A stretch of 19,570 bases of DNA from Bacteroidia bacterium (GCA_020848595.1 JADLHV010000262.1:1-19570), one strand, 5' to 3'. Counted from the stretch's first letter, positions 8,361-15,289 are shown. Notes: generated by a model from the letters alone, not told the origin. Numbers and translations: made by a program.

Positions 8361-9539
8361 TTAAACTAATTCTATCACCATTGCACTAGCTCCACCACCA
8401 CCATTACAAATAGCAGCGCCTCCAATTTTAGCATTATTTTGAGCTAGAACATTTATAAGTGTTACAATAATTCTAGCACCACTTGCTCCTAGTGGATGTC
8501 CAAGTGCTACGGCTCCACCGTTAACATTGACTTTATCAGGATTTAAATTTAATAATTGAGTATTCACTAATCCTACTACTGAGAAAGCTTCATTAAACTC
8601 GAAGTATTCGATATCTTCCATGCTAAGTCCAGCATTTGATGCGGCTTTCGGCATTGCTTTAGATGGTGCAGTTGTGAACCATTCTGGAGCGTGTTCTGCA
8701 TCTGCAAATCCTCTTATTTTAGCAATTGGTTTCAAACCTAATGCTTCCATTTTTTCTTTACTCATTAATACAAGTGCAGCAGCGCCATCATTCAAAGTTG
8801 ATGCATTGGCCGCAGTTACTGTTCCATCTTTATTAAATGCAGGTTTTAATCCAGGAATCTTATCGAAGAACACATTCTTATATTCTTCATCATGGTTGAA
8901 ATGAGTGATATTGCCTTTTCTATCTTTCAATTCTACTGGTACTATCTCATTATCAAACTTACCTTCTGCCCACGCTAATGCTGCTTTTTTATATGAATTA
9001 ATGGCAAATTCATCCTGAGCTTCGCGAGAAAATTCGTATTCTTTTGCACATAGGTCAGCGCACCAACCCATGACTTGTTGATTATAAACATCTTGAAGTC
9101 CATCATTTGACAATCCATCAATCATATTGACATTGCCATATTTATATCCACTTCTACTACCCATTAAGTAATGTGGCACTAAACTCATATTTTCCATTCC
9201 TCCAGCCACTACAACATCTGCCATTCCTAACATGATTTGTTGAGCCGCTAAACTTATTGACTTCATTCCACTTGCACATACCTTATTGATGGTAGTACAC
9301 TGAACTGTGTTAGGTAAACCTGCAAACATAGCAGCCTGACGAGCGGGAGCTTGACCTAAACCAGCTTGTAAAACACTTCCGAAATAAACTTCTTGCACTT
9401 CTTCAGGATTCAAGGAAACTTTATCCAATGCACCTTTTATGGCTGCAGCTCCTAATTTGGTCGCTGGTATTGAAGACAATGAGCCCATAAAACTACCCAT
9501 GGCGGTTCTTACTGCGGAAACGATATATACTTCTTTCAT
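8361..9539 (-). CDS. Acetyl-CoA C-acetyltransferase / thiolase II
   Basis: A 392-residue thiolase, full length for the family. It catalyses the reversible condensation of two acetyl-CoA to acetoacetyl-CoA, or thiolysis of 3-ketoacyl-CoA. All three catalytic residues are present: nucleophile Cys88 in 'INKVCASGMKS', His348 in 'ALGHPLGASGAR', and Cys378 in 'CNGGGGASAMVIE'. The NEAF motif ('EFNEAFSVV') is also intact. These positions are nearly the same as in the well-studied biosynthetic thiolase of Zoogloea (Cys89/His348/Cys378), which favours an acetoacetyl-CoA thiolase over a long-chain enzyme. I place the start at ATG 9537-9539 (MKEVYIVSAVRT); the frame extends two codons to a TTG. It is the first gene of the minus-strand run and diverges from lpxB. 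Confidence 0.94.
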   Translation of the reverse strand: MKEVYIVSAVRTAMGSFMGSLSSIPATKLGAAAIKGALDKVSLNPEEVQEVYFGSVLQAGLGQAPARQAAMFAGLPNTVQCTTINKVCASGMKSISLAAQQIMLGMADVVVAGGMENMSLVPHYLMGSRSGYKYGNVNMIDGLSNDGLQDVYNQQVMGWCADLCAKEYEFSREAQDEFAINSYKKAALAWAEGKFDNEIVPVELKDRKGNITHFNHDEEYKNVFFDKIPGLKPAFNKDGTVTAANASTLNDGAAALVLMSKEKMEALGLKPIAKIRGFADAEHAPEWFTTAPSKAMPKAASNAGLSMEDIEYFEFNEAFSVVGLVNTQLLNLNPDKVNVNGGAVALGHPLGASGARIIVTLINVLAQNNAKIGGAAICNGGGGASAMVIELV

Positions 9540-9558
9540 TTTCAAATAAAAATTTTTG

Positions 9559-9566
9559 CAAAATTA
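9559..9566 (-). promoter_or_regulatory. Probable -7 box of the thiolase operon
   Basis: TAATTTTG on the minus strand fits TAnnTTTG and lies 19 nt before the thiolase ATG. I could not find a matching TTG element 19-21 bp upstream, so the promoter is only partly supported. Confidence 0.4.
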
Positions 9567-9602
9567 AGTCATTTTTAGCAACCGATTACGTAAATTTTAA
9601 GT

Positions 9603-9610
9603 TTAATTTG
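9603..9610 (+). promoter_or_regulatory. Possible -7 box of lpxB
   Basis: TTAATTTG differs from TAnnTTTG at one position and ends 7 nt before the lpxB ATG (9618). No clear TTG element is seen 19-21 bp upstream. The close spacing to the start codon matches that of better-supported promoters in this window. Confidence 0.33.
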
Positions 9611-9617
9611 CACAATA

Positions 9618-10724
9618 ATGCGATATTATTTAATAGCAGGTGAAGCGAGTGGTGACCTGCATGGCGCTAATTTGATGAAAAATATTTTGAACACCGACCC
9701 TCATGCTGAATTTCGCTTTTGGGGTGGTGATCTGATGTTTGCTCAAGGCGGTCATCGTGTCATGCATTACAATGAAACTGCTTTCATGGGTCTCAGTGAT
9801 GTGATTTTAAATATTAGAAAAATCTTTAAATTCTTGAAATTCTGTAAACAAGATATTCTTGAATTTAAACCGGATGCCTTAATTCTTATCGATTACCCTG
9901 GATTTAATCTTAAAATTGCAACTTTTGCTAAGAATCACAAAATCCCAACGCATTATTATATCTCGCCTAAAGTTTGGGCATGGAATACCAAAAGGGCCCT
10001 CAAAATTAGAAGAGATATCGATTACCTTTATTCTATTCTGCCTTTTGAAACTGATTTCTATAAGTCTTACGGTGTAAAACCTGATTATATCGGCAATCCA
10101 TTATGCGACGCCATAGAATCGTATCCTTTCGATAATGACTTTAAAGCTAAACATGGTTTAAATAAACCTTATATTGCTCTCTTACCTGGAAGCAGAATGA
10201 GCGAATTAAAACATGTTTTACCAACCATGTTAGCTACTCGTGACAAATTTAAAGATTACGAATTTGTTCTTGCTGGAGCTAATCATATTAGTGATGATAT
10301 ATATAAATCATATTTATCCAATTATGATGTTCGCCTCATTAAAGGTCAAACTTATGATGTTTTAAATCATGCTCACGCTGCCTTAGTATGTAGTGGTACT
10401 GCTACTTTAGAAACAGCTTTATTAAATTGCCCTCAAGTGGTTTGTTATAGATTCAGTAATTTGAGTTATCAAATTGGTAAACTGGTCATTAAAGTTAAAT
10501 ATATATCATTAGTGAACTTAATTATGGATAGAAAACTGGTTAGCGAACTTATTCAAGGCGATTTTACTCCTGAAAACACTGCTAGGGAGCTAAAGAAAAT
10601 ATTAGATGGACCAGATAGAGAAGCTATGTTAAAATCTTATGCCGCTTTGAGAATTAAAGTTGGCGCTCCTGGTGCAAGTCAAAGGGCTGCCGAATTAATT
10701 GTTAAAAGAACATTAAGAAAATAA
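9618..10724 (+). CDS. lpxB: Lipid-A-disaccharide synthase
   Basis: A 368-residue glycosyltransferase (GT19) that joins lipid X and UDP-2,3-diacylglucosamine to form lipid A disaccharide at the inner face of the inner membrane. Family motifs are in order: 'GEASGDLHGANL' (8-19), 'LIDYPGFNLKIA' (90-101), 'YISPKVWAWNTKR' (114-126), 'YIGNPLCDA' (157-165), 'LLPGSRMSELKHVLP' (188-202) and 'CSGTATLETAL' (258-268). The length is close to that of other LpxB proteins. The ATG at 9618 gives the standard N-terminus. It stands alone here, divergent from the thiolase gene and convergent with the membrane protein at 10729 with only 4 bp between the stops, so other lpx genes must be elsewhere. Confidence 0.96.
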   Translation: MRYYLIAGEASGDLHGANLMKNILNTDPHAEFRFWGGDLMFAQGGHRVMHYNETAFMGLSDVILNIRKIFKFLKFCKQDILEFKPDALILIDYPGFNLKIATFAKNHKIPTHYYISPKVWAWNTKRALKIRRDIDYLYSILPFETDFYKSYGVKPDYIGNPLCDAIESYPFDNDFKAKHGLNKPYIALLPGSRMSELKHVLPTMLATRDKFKDYEFVLAGANHISDDIYKSYLSNYDVRLIKGQTYDVLNHAHAALVCSGTATLETALLNCPQVVCYRFSNLSYQIGKLVIKVKYISLVNLIMDRKLVSELIQGDFTPENTARELKKILDGPDREAMLKSYAALRIKVGAPGASQRAAELIVKRTLRK

Positions 10725-10728
10725 AGGC

Positions 10729-11418
10729 TTAGATTTTTATATTTTTGTTTGAAATATGATATCGTAAACATGCGATATGAGAAAGCAAAACAAGAGGTAC
10801 AATAACAGAAGGCAACCAAACAAAAGGAAAATAAAATATGCCAATATTGGGTTGTCCGAATTCAAATTGTTGGAATGGACCTGGCGCACTTAAAATAGCA
10901 TTGAAAACTATATTCAATAACAGAGCTAAACAAATCAGATTCCATATTATTATATATTTACGTTCAAGCTTCTTTTTAATATAAGCCCAATAGGCAATAA
11001 AGGGTGCGCTTAATCCAGAAATAATATCAAAATTACGGCCTTCGAAAGTCATAATCTCTGGCACTAGTTCATATAAAAATAACCAATACAGTACTAACTC
11101 AATTGGAAACCGGATAATGTGCAGGAATGTTAACCATCCTGGATCTAGCTCATCTAAAAATTTCCGACTTCTTGGTAGCAGATAAAAAACTAATATACTC
11201 AACAATGATGGTAGTACTAATAAGGGGAATCTCATAGGATGCGTATCAAATTGAGTGTAAAAATTTGATAGGCCTAATATCCCTTGAATAACAACAAAAC
11301 AAAGTATAACAACAAGTGCTTTAATTGAATTTCCTGAAGCTCTGAAAAAACAAAATATAGTAAGAGCTAGACTAAGAACGAGCATGATACCGATAAATGC
11401 CGGTAGGTTTATATTCAT
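10729..11418 (-). CDS. Multi-pass membrane protein of unknown function
   Basis: A 229-residue integral membrane protein with about six or seven hydrophobic segments, beginning 'MNINLPAFIGIMLVLSLALT' and ending with a charged tail ('RYHISNKNIKI'). Between segments it has 'RFPLLVLPSLLSILVFYLLP', 'GWLTFLHIIRFPIELVLYWL' and 'FAYW/IKKKLERK'-like loops. I do not recognise a family with certainty. The open frame continues 31 codons upstream to a TTG (11511), but I place the start at ATG 11416-11418 because a good promoter lies inside that extension (11447-11479) and the extension reads as translated leader. It is monocistronic, between lpxB and the small-gene region. Confidence 0.75.
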   Translation of the reverse strand: MNINLPAFIGIMLVLSLALTIFCFFRASGNSIKALVVILCFVVIQGILGLSNFYTQFDTHPMRFPLLVLPSLLSILVFYLLPRSRKFLDELDPGWLTFLHIIRFPIELVLYWLFLYELVPEIMTFEGRNFDIISGLSAPFIAYWAYIKKKLERKYIIIWNLICLALLLNIVFNAILSAPGPFQQFEFGQPNIGIFYFPFVWLPSVIVPLVLLSHIACLRYHISNKNIKI

Positions 11419-11446
11419 AGAACAAATGTGTTTTATTTTAGCGCTG

Positions 11447-11479
11447 CAAACATAATAAAATATGAACTTATTGAGCAAA
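11447..11479 (-). promoter_or_regulatory. Promoter of the 10729-11418 membrane protein gene
   Basis: On the minus strand TTTG (11476-11479), 21 bp spacer, TATGTTTG (11447-11454), a full match to the Bacteroidota promoter form. It lies 28 nt before ATG 11418 and within the longer open frame starting at 11511, which supports the shorter protein. Confidence 0.7.
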
Positions 11480-11547
11480 ATTTGAAAAAATATCTTTAAA
11501 AATAGTCTCAATTGGATGAAAACGAAACAAATTCATTGGATAATAAA

Positions 11548-11574
11548 ATAGCCTGCCAAAATTTGGCAGGCTAT
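11548..11574 (-). terminator. Rho-independent terminator of small gene A
   Basis: A perfect 13-bp inverted repeat (ATAGCCTGCCAAA and its complement around one central base) followed on the minus strand by a T-rich run. It ends the transcript of the small gene at 11639-11842. Its outer stem (ATAGCC/GGCTAT) matches the terminator of the second small gene at 13035-13057. Confidence 0.85.
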
Positions 11575-11638
11575 AACTCTAGGTTTTGTGTATTTGTGTG
11601 TGTGTATCTTTTAAATAGGTTATTTAAAACCTAATTTG
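11575..11638 (-). repeat. Conserved 3' UTR, copy A
   Basis: In transcript sense, this region carries AATTAGG...TTAAATA just after the stop codon, then a CA repeat (ACACACACAC), AAATACACAAA, CTAGAG, and the TATAGCC edge of the terminator. The same blocks in the same order follow the small gene at 12760-12981 (copy B, 12982-13034). Copy A also has a small hairpin TAGGTT/AACCTA (11616-11633) not present in B. Confidence 0.8.
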
Positions 11639-11842
11639 TTAATAATGATGACTATCCATTGAACACGTCATAATACTGCTATCGTCTTTCAATGGTTTAA
11701 TTTCATGATTGGATGCTTGCATCTCGTTTAAAAGAAAAAAGGTTAAAATCAATAACACGATGATTGATTTAAGCATTAATATCTCAGTAAGATAAAAACT
11801 CTTTTTACTCTTTTTTGCTGGGGTGGCGGTTAGGTTATCCAT
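11639..11842 (-). CDS. Small membrane or secreted protein A (unknown)
   Basis: A 67-residue protein that I do not recognise. Residues 1-20 are basic ('PAKKSKKSFY'), residues about 23-39 are a strong hydrophobic helix ('MLKSIIVLLILTFFLLN'), and the C-terminal 24 residues are polar, ending 'MTCSMDSHHY' with one cysteine and two histidines. It may be a single-pass membrane protein, or a signal peptide ('EMQAS|N') releasing a peptide of about 23 residues. A later start at Met23 (11776) would give a classical signal peptide. Reality is supported by its promoter-palindrome and terminator, which are shared with small gene B. I see no sequence similarity between the A and B proteins. Confidence 0.6.
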   Translation of the reverse strand: MDNLTATPAKKSKKSFYLTEILMLKSIIVLLILTFFLLNEMQASNHEIKPLKDDSSIMTCSMDSHHY

Positions 11843-11874
11843 GTTATCTATGTTTATTTTTATTCGTTTTTTCT

Positions 11875-11937
11875 TAAGTTTTATTACCCAAAGTGTATTA
11901 ATACTTAAATTGTTTTAACACCTTATATCCAAATATA
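11875..11937 (-). promoter_or_regulatory. Promoter and palindromic site of small gene A
   Basis: On the minus strand: -7 box TATATTTG (11930-11937), then 25 nt, then the perfect palindrome GTATTAATAC (11895-11904), then ACTTTGGGTAATAAAA. The same box, spacing and palindrome precede small gene B. The palindrome would lie in the transcribed leader and could be a repressor operator. No good -33 TTG was found for copy A. Confidence 0.65.
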
Positions 11938-12632
11938 AAAAACTATTAATTGAATTTCATTTTTTCTGAAACAAATGGTATTTTTTTTTGTATAAGATTG
12001 ATAATCAATGATAAAAAATTGAAATTAACTTCTTAATTTCTGTATTTTAAATCCTACACTATCCTCCAATCATCGAGAATCACCTCCTCTATTCGCCTAT
12101 TTATCTCTTAAAATTATGCATTTATTTAAATGTATGATATTTTATAAAATTATATACTTGTTCTATCTTTCTAATTTCGTTAGTATGTTTATTTAAAATA
12201 ATTCATGATTAAAGAACAATCTTATTCATTCGCCTCTTTTATTTACAATTTATACATCCTATCCATTTTCAACTAGGTAAATAAGGTGGATGAAAATGAA
12301 CAAAATTAATAATTTCCTATAATGGACATCTATCCTATTTAATTCAATCAATTTTTGTAACTCAGATTCATCATTATCAAAAAACAAAATCAAGTATTAG
12401 TATATTTCAATTGCAGCGGCAGCACTTAAAAACCATATTTAGTTTTACATTAATCGCATCCATTAAAACATTATAGAGTGATAAATTCATTTTGACATAA
12501 AAAATGCTTAAATTTAGAACAAGCAGTAAAAGACAAGGCAAAAATTACCGTAAACAAAACGATAAGATTATTTTTTATTAATCTAATTATTAGATATTTA
12601 TGATTAATTCCTCAATATTTTTAAAATTTATT
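11938..12632. other. AT-rich stretch without genes between the two divergent small genes
   Basis: About 700 bp of very AT-rich DNA. I find no open frame beyond about 25 codons with support, no RNA gene and no clear repeat array. There are homopolymer runs (T10 near 11980-11989), and two partly similar blocks starting ATTCGCCT (12091 and 12229). It could be a decayed copy of a flanking unit or a long regulatory or spacer region; nothing in it decides this. Confidence 0.5.
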
Positions 12633-12717
12633 TTGGACTTAAATTTCCCTCCTTATATTTGGGTATAGGGTCACTGTTAATAATGAGTATTAATACATTT
12701 TAGGTATAAAATCTCAC
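12632..12717 (+). promoter_or_regulatory. Promoter and palindromic site of small gene B
   Basis: TTTG (12632-12635), 18 bp spacer, TATATTTG (12654-12661), then 25 nt, then the perfect palindrome GTATTAATAC (12687-12696), then ATTTTAGGTATAAAA. Box, 25-nt spacing, palindrome and the following GGTA/TAAAA block match the region before small gene A. The ATG of gene B is 63 nt after the palindrome (52 nt in A), and both starts are preceded by AATAAAC. Confidence 0.7.
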
Positions 12718-12759
12718 AATTTCAGGTCTCTTAATTTAAAATTTACACCAATAAACGAG

Positions 12760-12981
12760 ATGAGAAAAGTTAACAATTTCAGCGTAGCCCAAGGATTAGA
12801 ATTTCCATTAAAAGGACAATACCATTCTTTCCCAACTGATTATACGATATACCGACCATCTAGTCATATACAAACACATAAACCCTTCCTAATTTCGTCG
12901 ACCACAGCCGATACAATTGTGAAATACCTTGCGGTAGCTTCATTATTTTGTGCATTATTCATTATTGGATTTAACGCATAG
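12760..12981 (+). CDS. Small tail-anchored membrane protein B (unknown)
   Basis: A 73-residue protein that I do not recognise. Residues 1-50 are polar and aromatic ('YHSFPTDYTIYRPSSHIQTH'), and residues about 53-71 are a C-terminal hydrophobic helix ('IVKYLAVASLFCALFIIGF') ending in 'NA'. It would sit in the inner membrane with its N-terminal part in the cytoplasm or periplasm. It has a promoter (12632-12661), a palindrome and a terminator that match those of small gene A, which is strong evidence that the unit is transcribed. No cysteine-rich, toxin or bacteriocin leader motif is visible. Confidence 0.6.
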   Translation: MRKVNNFSVAQGLEFPLKGQYHSFPTDYTIYRPSSHIQTHKPFLISSTTADTIVKYLAVASLFCALFIIGFNA

Positions 12982-13034
12982 AATTAGGACATTAAATAGC
13001 ACACACACAAATACAAATACACAAACTAGAGACT
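12982..13034 (+). repeat. Conserved 3' UTR, copy B
   Basis: AATTAGG...TTAAATA immediately after the stop, then ACACACACA, AAATAC repeated twice, ACAAA, CTAGAG and the edge of the terminator. It matches copy A (11575-11638, opposite strand) in block order over its full length, apart from one extra AAATAC unit and no internal hairpin. Confidence 0.8.
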
Positions 13035-13057
13035 ATAGCCCGCAAATTGCGGGCTAT
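13035..13057 (+). terminator. Rho-independent terminator of small gene B
   Basis: A perfect 11-bp stem (ATAGCCCGCAA and its complement around one base) followed by TTTTTATTT. The stem base ATAGCC is the same as in the terminator of small gene A, while the inner part differs (CGCAA against TGCCAAA) with both sides changed together, so the helix is conserved by compensating changes. Confidence 0.88.
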
Positions 13058-13082
13058 TTTTATTTAATTCAATTTTAAGCAC

Positions 13083-13113
13083 TTGTTTAAACTTGCTATT
13101 TGAATCATATTTG
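13083..13113 (+). promoter_or_regulatory. Promoter of the M61 peptidase gene
   Basis: TTG (13083-13085), 20 bp spacer, CATATTTG (13106-13113; one mismatch to TAnnTTTG). It ends 5 nt before ATG 13119, so the mRNA would have little or no leader. Confidence 0.6.
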
Positions 13114-13118
13114 CAGAC

Positions 13119-14876
13119 ATGAGACTAATCGTCCTTTTTTTAAGTATCATGATCTATTCTGAATCAAACGCTATTAGCGTGAACTACACTCTAAGTATTG
13201 CGCAACCAAATTCGCATTATGCACAAATCAATCTCGAAATCAAGGATTTCAAATCAACACAATTGAATTTAAAGATGCCTGTTTGGACTCCCGGCAGTTA
13301 CATGATTAGAGAATTTGAAAAGAACATCGACCGCGTTAGTTGTCTTTCGGATAAAGGAACATTAATTTTAAAAAAGAGTGATAAAAATACCTGGACTTAC
13401 GATGTTCCTTCAGGTAGCAAATCAATTATCATCTCTTACCCTATTTATTGTTTTGAGCAATCGGTGCGTACTTCTTACATCGATGAAGACCATGCCTTTT
13501 TACTTCTCACCAGTTGTTTAATGCTAGTTGATGGCCATAATCAAACTGGTCAAATTAGTTTTAACTTTCCATCTCAATGGACACGTTTATCTACAACATT
13601 AAAACCCTTAGGGAATAATACATTTGAATACAACTCTTATGACGAATTGGTGGATTCTCCAATAGAAATCGGCACTCACGAAGAGATTCAATTTGAAGTT
13701 GCAGGTGTTCCACATAGAGCTGCTCTTGTTGGAAGAAACAACTGCGATAAGGTTAAATTCAAAGCCGATTTAGAAAAAATTTGCAATACCATGTATTCTA
13801 TTATTGGAGAACATCCTTGCAAAGAATATCTTTTTATCATCCATCATGTTGAAGAAGGTGGAGGTGGATTAGAACATGCAAACAGTTGTGTTGTACAAAT
13901 ACCGCGATTCAATTATTCAAATCCCGATCGTTACAAAGCCTTTTTAGGACTCTGTGCTCACGAGTATTTTCATTTATGGAATGTTAAACGCATTCGACCA
14001 TTTGCTCTTGGACCATTCGATTATAGCAAAGAAAATCACACCAATTTACTTTGGGTTGCAGAAGGTATTACAAGTTATTACGATGAGTTGGCACTATACA
14101 GAGCTGGTTATACATCAGAACCCGACTTTTTAAAATCATTAGCTTCAAACTTCAGTGCTACACTTAATCGCAACGGAGGCAAAATACAAAGCATGCATGA
14201 AGCGTCTTTTGATTCGTGGATTAAAGAATACCGTACGACAGAACACAGTACTAATAACAATATTTCATACTATTTAAAAGGGCAGACTTTAGCGGCTTTA
14301 TTAGATATCGAATTACTATCTGCTACAAAAGGTAAAAATGGCTTAGACCATCTGATGCGTTATCTTTATAAAACCTATTATATTAAACAAGGGCGTGGAT
14401 TTACCGATGATGAATTTTATCAAGCGATTGATGAGGTAGCGGGTAAAAAATTAGGGTTTAGAACTTGGGCAGAAGGCATAAACGATGAACAAACATTGGA
14501 TGCTATTGTAACTACATTAAAAAAAGCGGCTTGTTCTTTAAGCGATAAAAACAAAGGTGCTATCGACTATCTAGGCATTAACACTGAAATTAAAAACGAA
14601 CGTCTTTTCGTTAGAAATGTAGAAATCAATTCACCTGCATGGAATAAGGGTTTGCAAGTTGGCGACGAATTACTGGCCATTAATAATGTTCGTATTAAAG
14701 GTAGCTTAGACGAAATGTTTAAAAACCTTCAAGGACCATATAGCATCTTAATAAGCAGAGCAGGATTAATTCGCACGATTGAACTTGAGTTAGAAAAGAA
14801 TCCAAAATACAATTTACTATTAAGTTTAGACAATGCCGACGACCCAATAATGAAGGCTTGGTTAAAAAAGAATTAA
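13119..14876 (+). CDS. Exported M61-family metallopeptidase with PDZ domain
   Basis: A 585-residue zinc peptidase of the glycyl-aminopeptidase (M61) family. A signal peptide covers residues 1-18 ('LFLSIMIYSESNA|I'). Residues about 20-195 form the N-terminal beta domain ('MPVWTPGSYMIREFEKNI' is typical of M61). The catalytic domain has 'GGGGLEH' (247-253), the zinc-binding HEYFH (281-285) followed by 'LWNVKRIRP', and the third ligand Glu315 in 'WVAEGITSYY'. A C-terminal PDZ domain covers about 480-560 ('YLGINTEIKNERLFVRNVEI', 'SPAWNKGLQVGDELLAINNV'). M61 enzymes release N-terminal Gly or Ala from peptides; the exact preference here is unknown. It has its own promoter and a strong terminator. 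Confidence 0.93.
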   Translation: MRLIVLFLSIMIYSESNAISVNYTLSIAQPNSHYAQINLEIKDFKSTQLNLKMPVWTPGSYMIREFEKNIDRVSCLSDKGTLILKKSDKNTWTYDVPSGSKSIIISYPIYCFEQSVRTSYIDEDHAFLLLTSCLMLVDGHNQTGQISFNFPSQWTRLSTTLKPLGNNTFEYNSYDELVDSPIEIGTHEEIQFEVAGVPHRAALVGRNNCDKVKFKADLEKICNTMYSIIGEHPCKEYLFIIHHVEEGGGGLEHANSCVVQIPRFNYSNPDRYKAFLGLCAHEYFHLWNVKRIRPFALGPFDYSKENHTNLLWVAEGITSYYDELALYRAGYTSEPDFLKSLASNFSATLNRNGGKIQSMHEASFDSWIKEYRTTEHSTNNNISYYLKGQTLAALLDIELLSATKGKNGLDHLMRYLYKTYYIKQGRGFTDDEFYQAIDEVAGKKLGFRTWAEGINDEQTLDAIVTTLKKAACSLSDKNKGAIDYLGINTEIKNERLFVRNVEINSPAWNKGLQVGDELLAINNVRIKGSLDEMFKNLQGPYSILISRAGLIRTIELELEKNPKYNLLLSLDNADDPIMKAWLKKN

Positions 14877-14906
14877 AAAAAAGGGAGCCAATTGGTTCCC
14901 TTTTTT
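14875..14906. terminator. Bidirectional terminator for the M61 gene and rnpB
   Basis: Stem GGGAGCC/GGTTCCC with an AATT loop (14883-14900), with T6 on the right and A8 on the left. It can stop the plus-strand peptidase transcript and, read on the other strand, the rnpB transcript. Confidence 0.85.
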
Positions 14907-14916
14907 AATACAATTT

Positions 14917-15280
14917 AGGCAATCTGTAAGCCAGGTTCTGTATCCGCCGAAGCGAATGCTTGTCATTTATCTAAGCAGCCTACCCTCCGGGGTCGGGAGA
15001 CAAGCTCCTGCTCGGACGGGTGATCCTCATACCCCGGTATATTTGGCCTTACAACCCACAAGGTTTATCCCCATCTGCCATTACTGACAAACGATGTAGG
15101 CTCTTACCCCACATTTTCACCCTTACCTATTAAGTGCAAGCACTAAGTAGGCGGTAATTTTCTGCGACACTATCTGTCAATATGCATTTCTTTATATTGC
15201 CCGTCCTTTCAAACGGTATGGTACCCTATGTTGCCCGGACTTTCCTCTCCTATTACAGAGCGACAAGCCGATTGCCTGAT
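14917..15280 (-). ncRNA. rnpB: RNase P RNA (bacterial type A)
   Basis: The catalytic RNA of RNase P, which matures the 5' ends of tRNAs. On the minus strand the conserved 5' region reads AGAGGAAAGTCCGGGC (15235-15250), followed by AUAGGGUACC-type sequence. The middle contains GGTAAGGGTGAAAATGTGGG and AAGAGCC-ACA. The 3' part has CAGAACCTGGCTTACAG. The terminal helix P1 is formed by GGCAATC (15270-15276) and GATTGCC (14918-14924). The length (about 360 nt) is normal for type A. It is read toward the shared terminator at 14875-14900. Exact ends are estimated from P1 and the upstream box. Confidence 0.95.
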
Positions 15281-15281
15281 G

Positions 15282-15289
15282 CAAAGGTA
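15282..15289 (-). promoter_or_regulatory. Probable -7 box of rnpB
   Basis: TACCTTTG on the minus strand fits TAnnTTTG and lies 5-6 nt before the predicted P1 5' strand, which is where a transcription start is expected. No clear TTG is seen 19-21 bp upstream. Confidence 0.5.

Noticed and set aside
8620..8904. Open frame on the plus strand inside the thiolase gene
   Set aside because: Antisense to a conserved thiolase coding region with no support of its own.
11585..11606. TG-rich tract as a phase-variable simple repeat
   Set aside because: Only four to five TG units, interrupted, and positioned in a 3' UTR where length change would not switch a reading frame; the tract is conserved in the second copy as part of the UTR.
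12504..12581. 25-codon frame in the AT-rich gap starting MLKFRTSSKR
   Set aside because: Too short, no promoter box at a suitable distance and no terminator; chance occurrence in AT-rich DNA is likely.
11548..13057. The inverted 3' UTR/terminator copies as terminal inverted repeats of an insertion element
   Set aside because: No transposase or target-site duplication is seen, and the symmetry continues inward to promoters and palindromes of two genes, which fits paired transcription units better than element ends.
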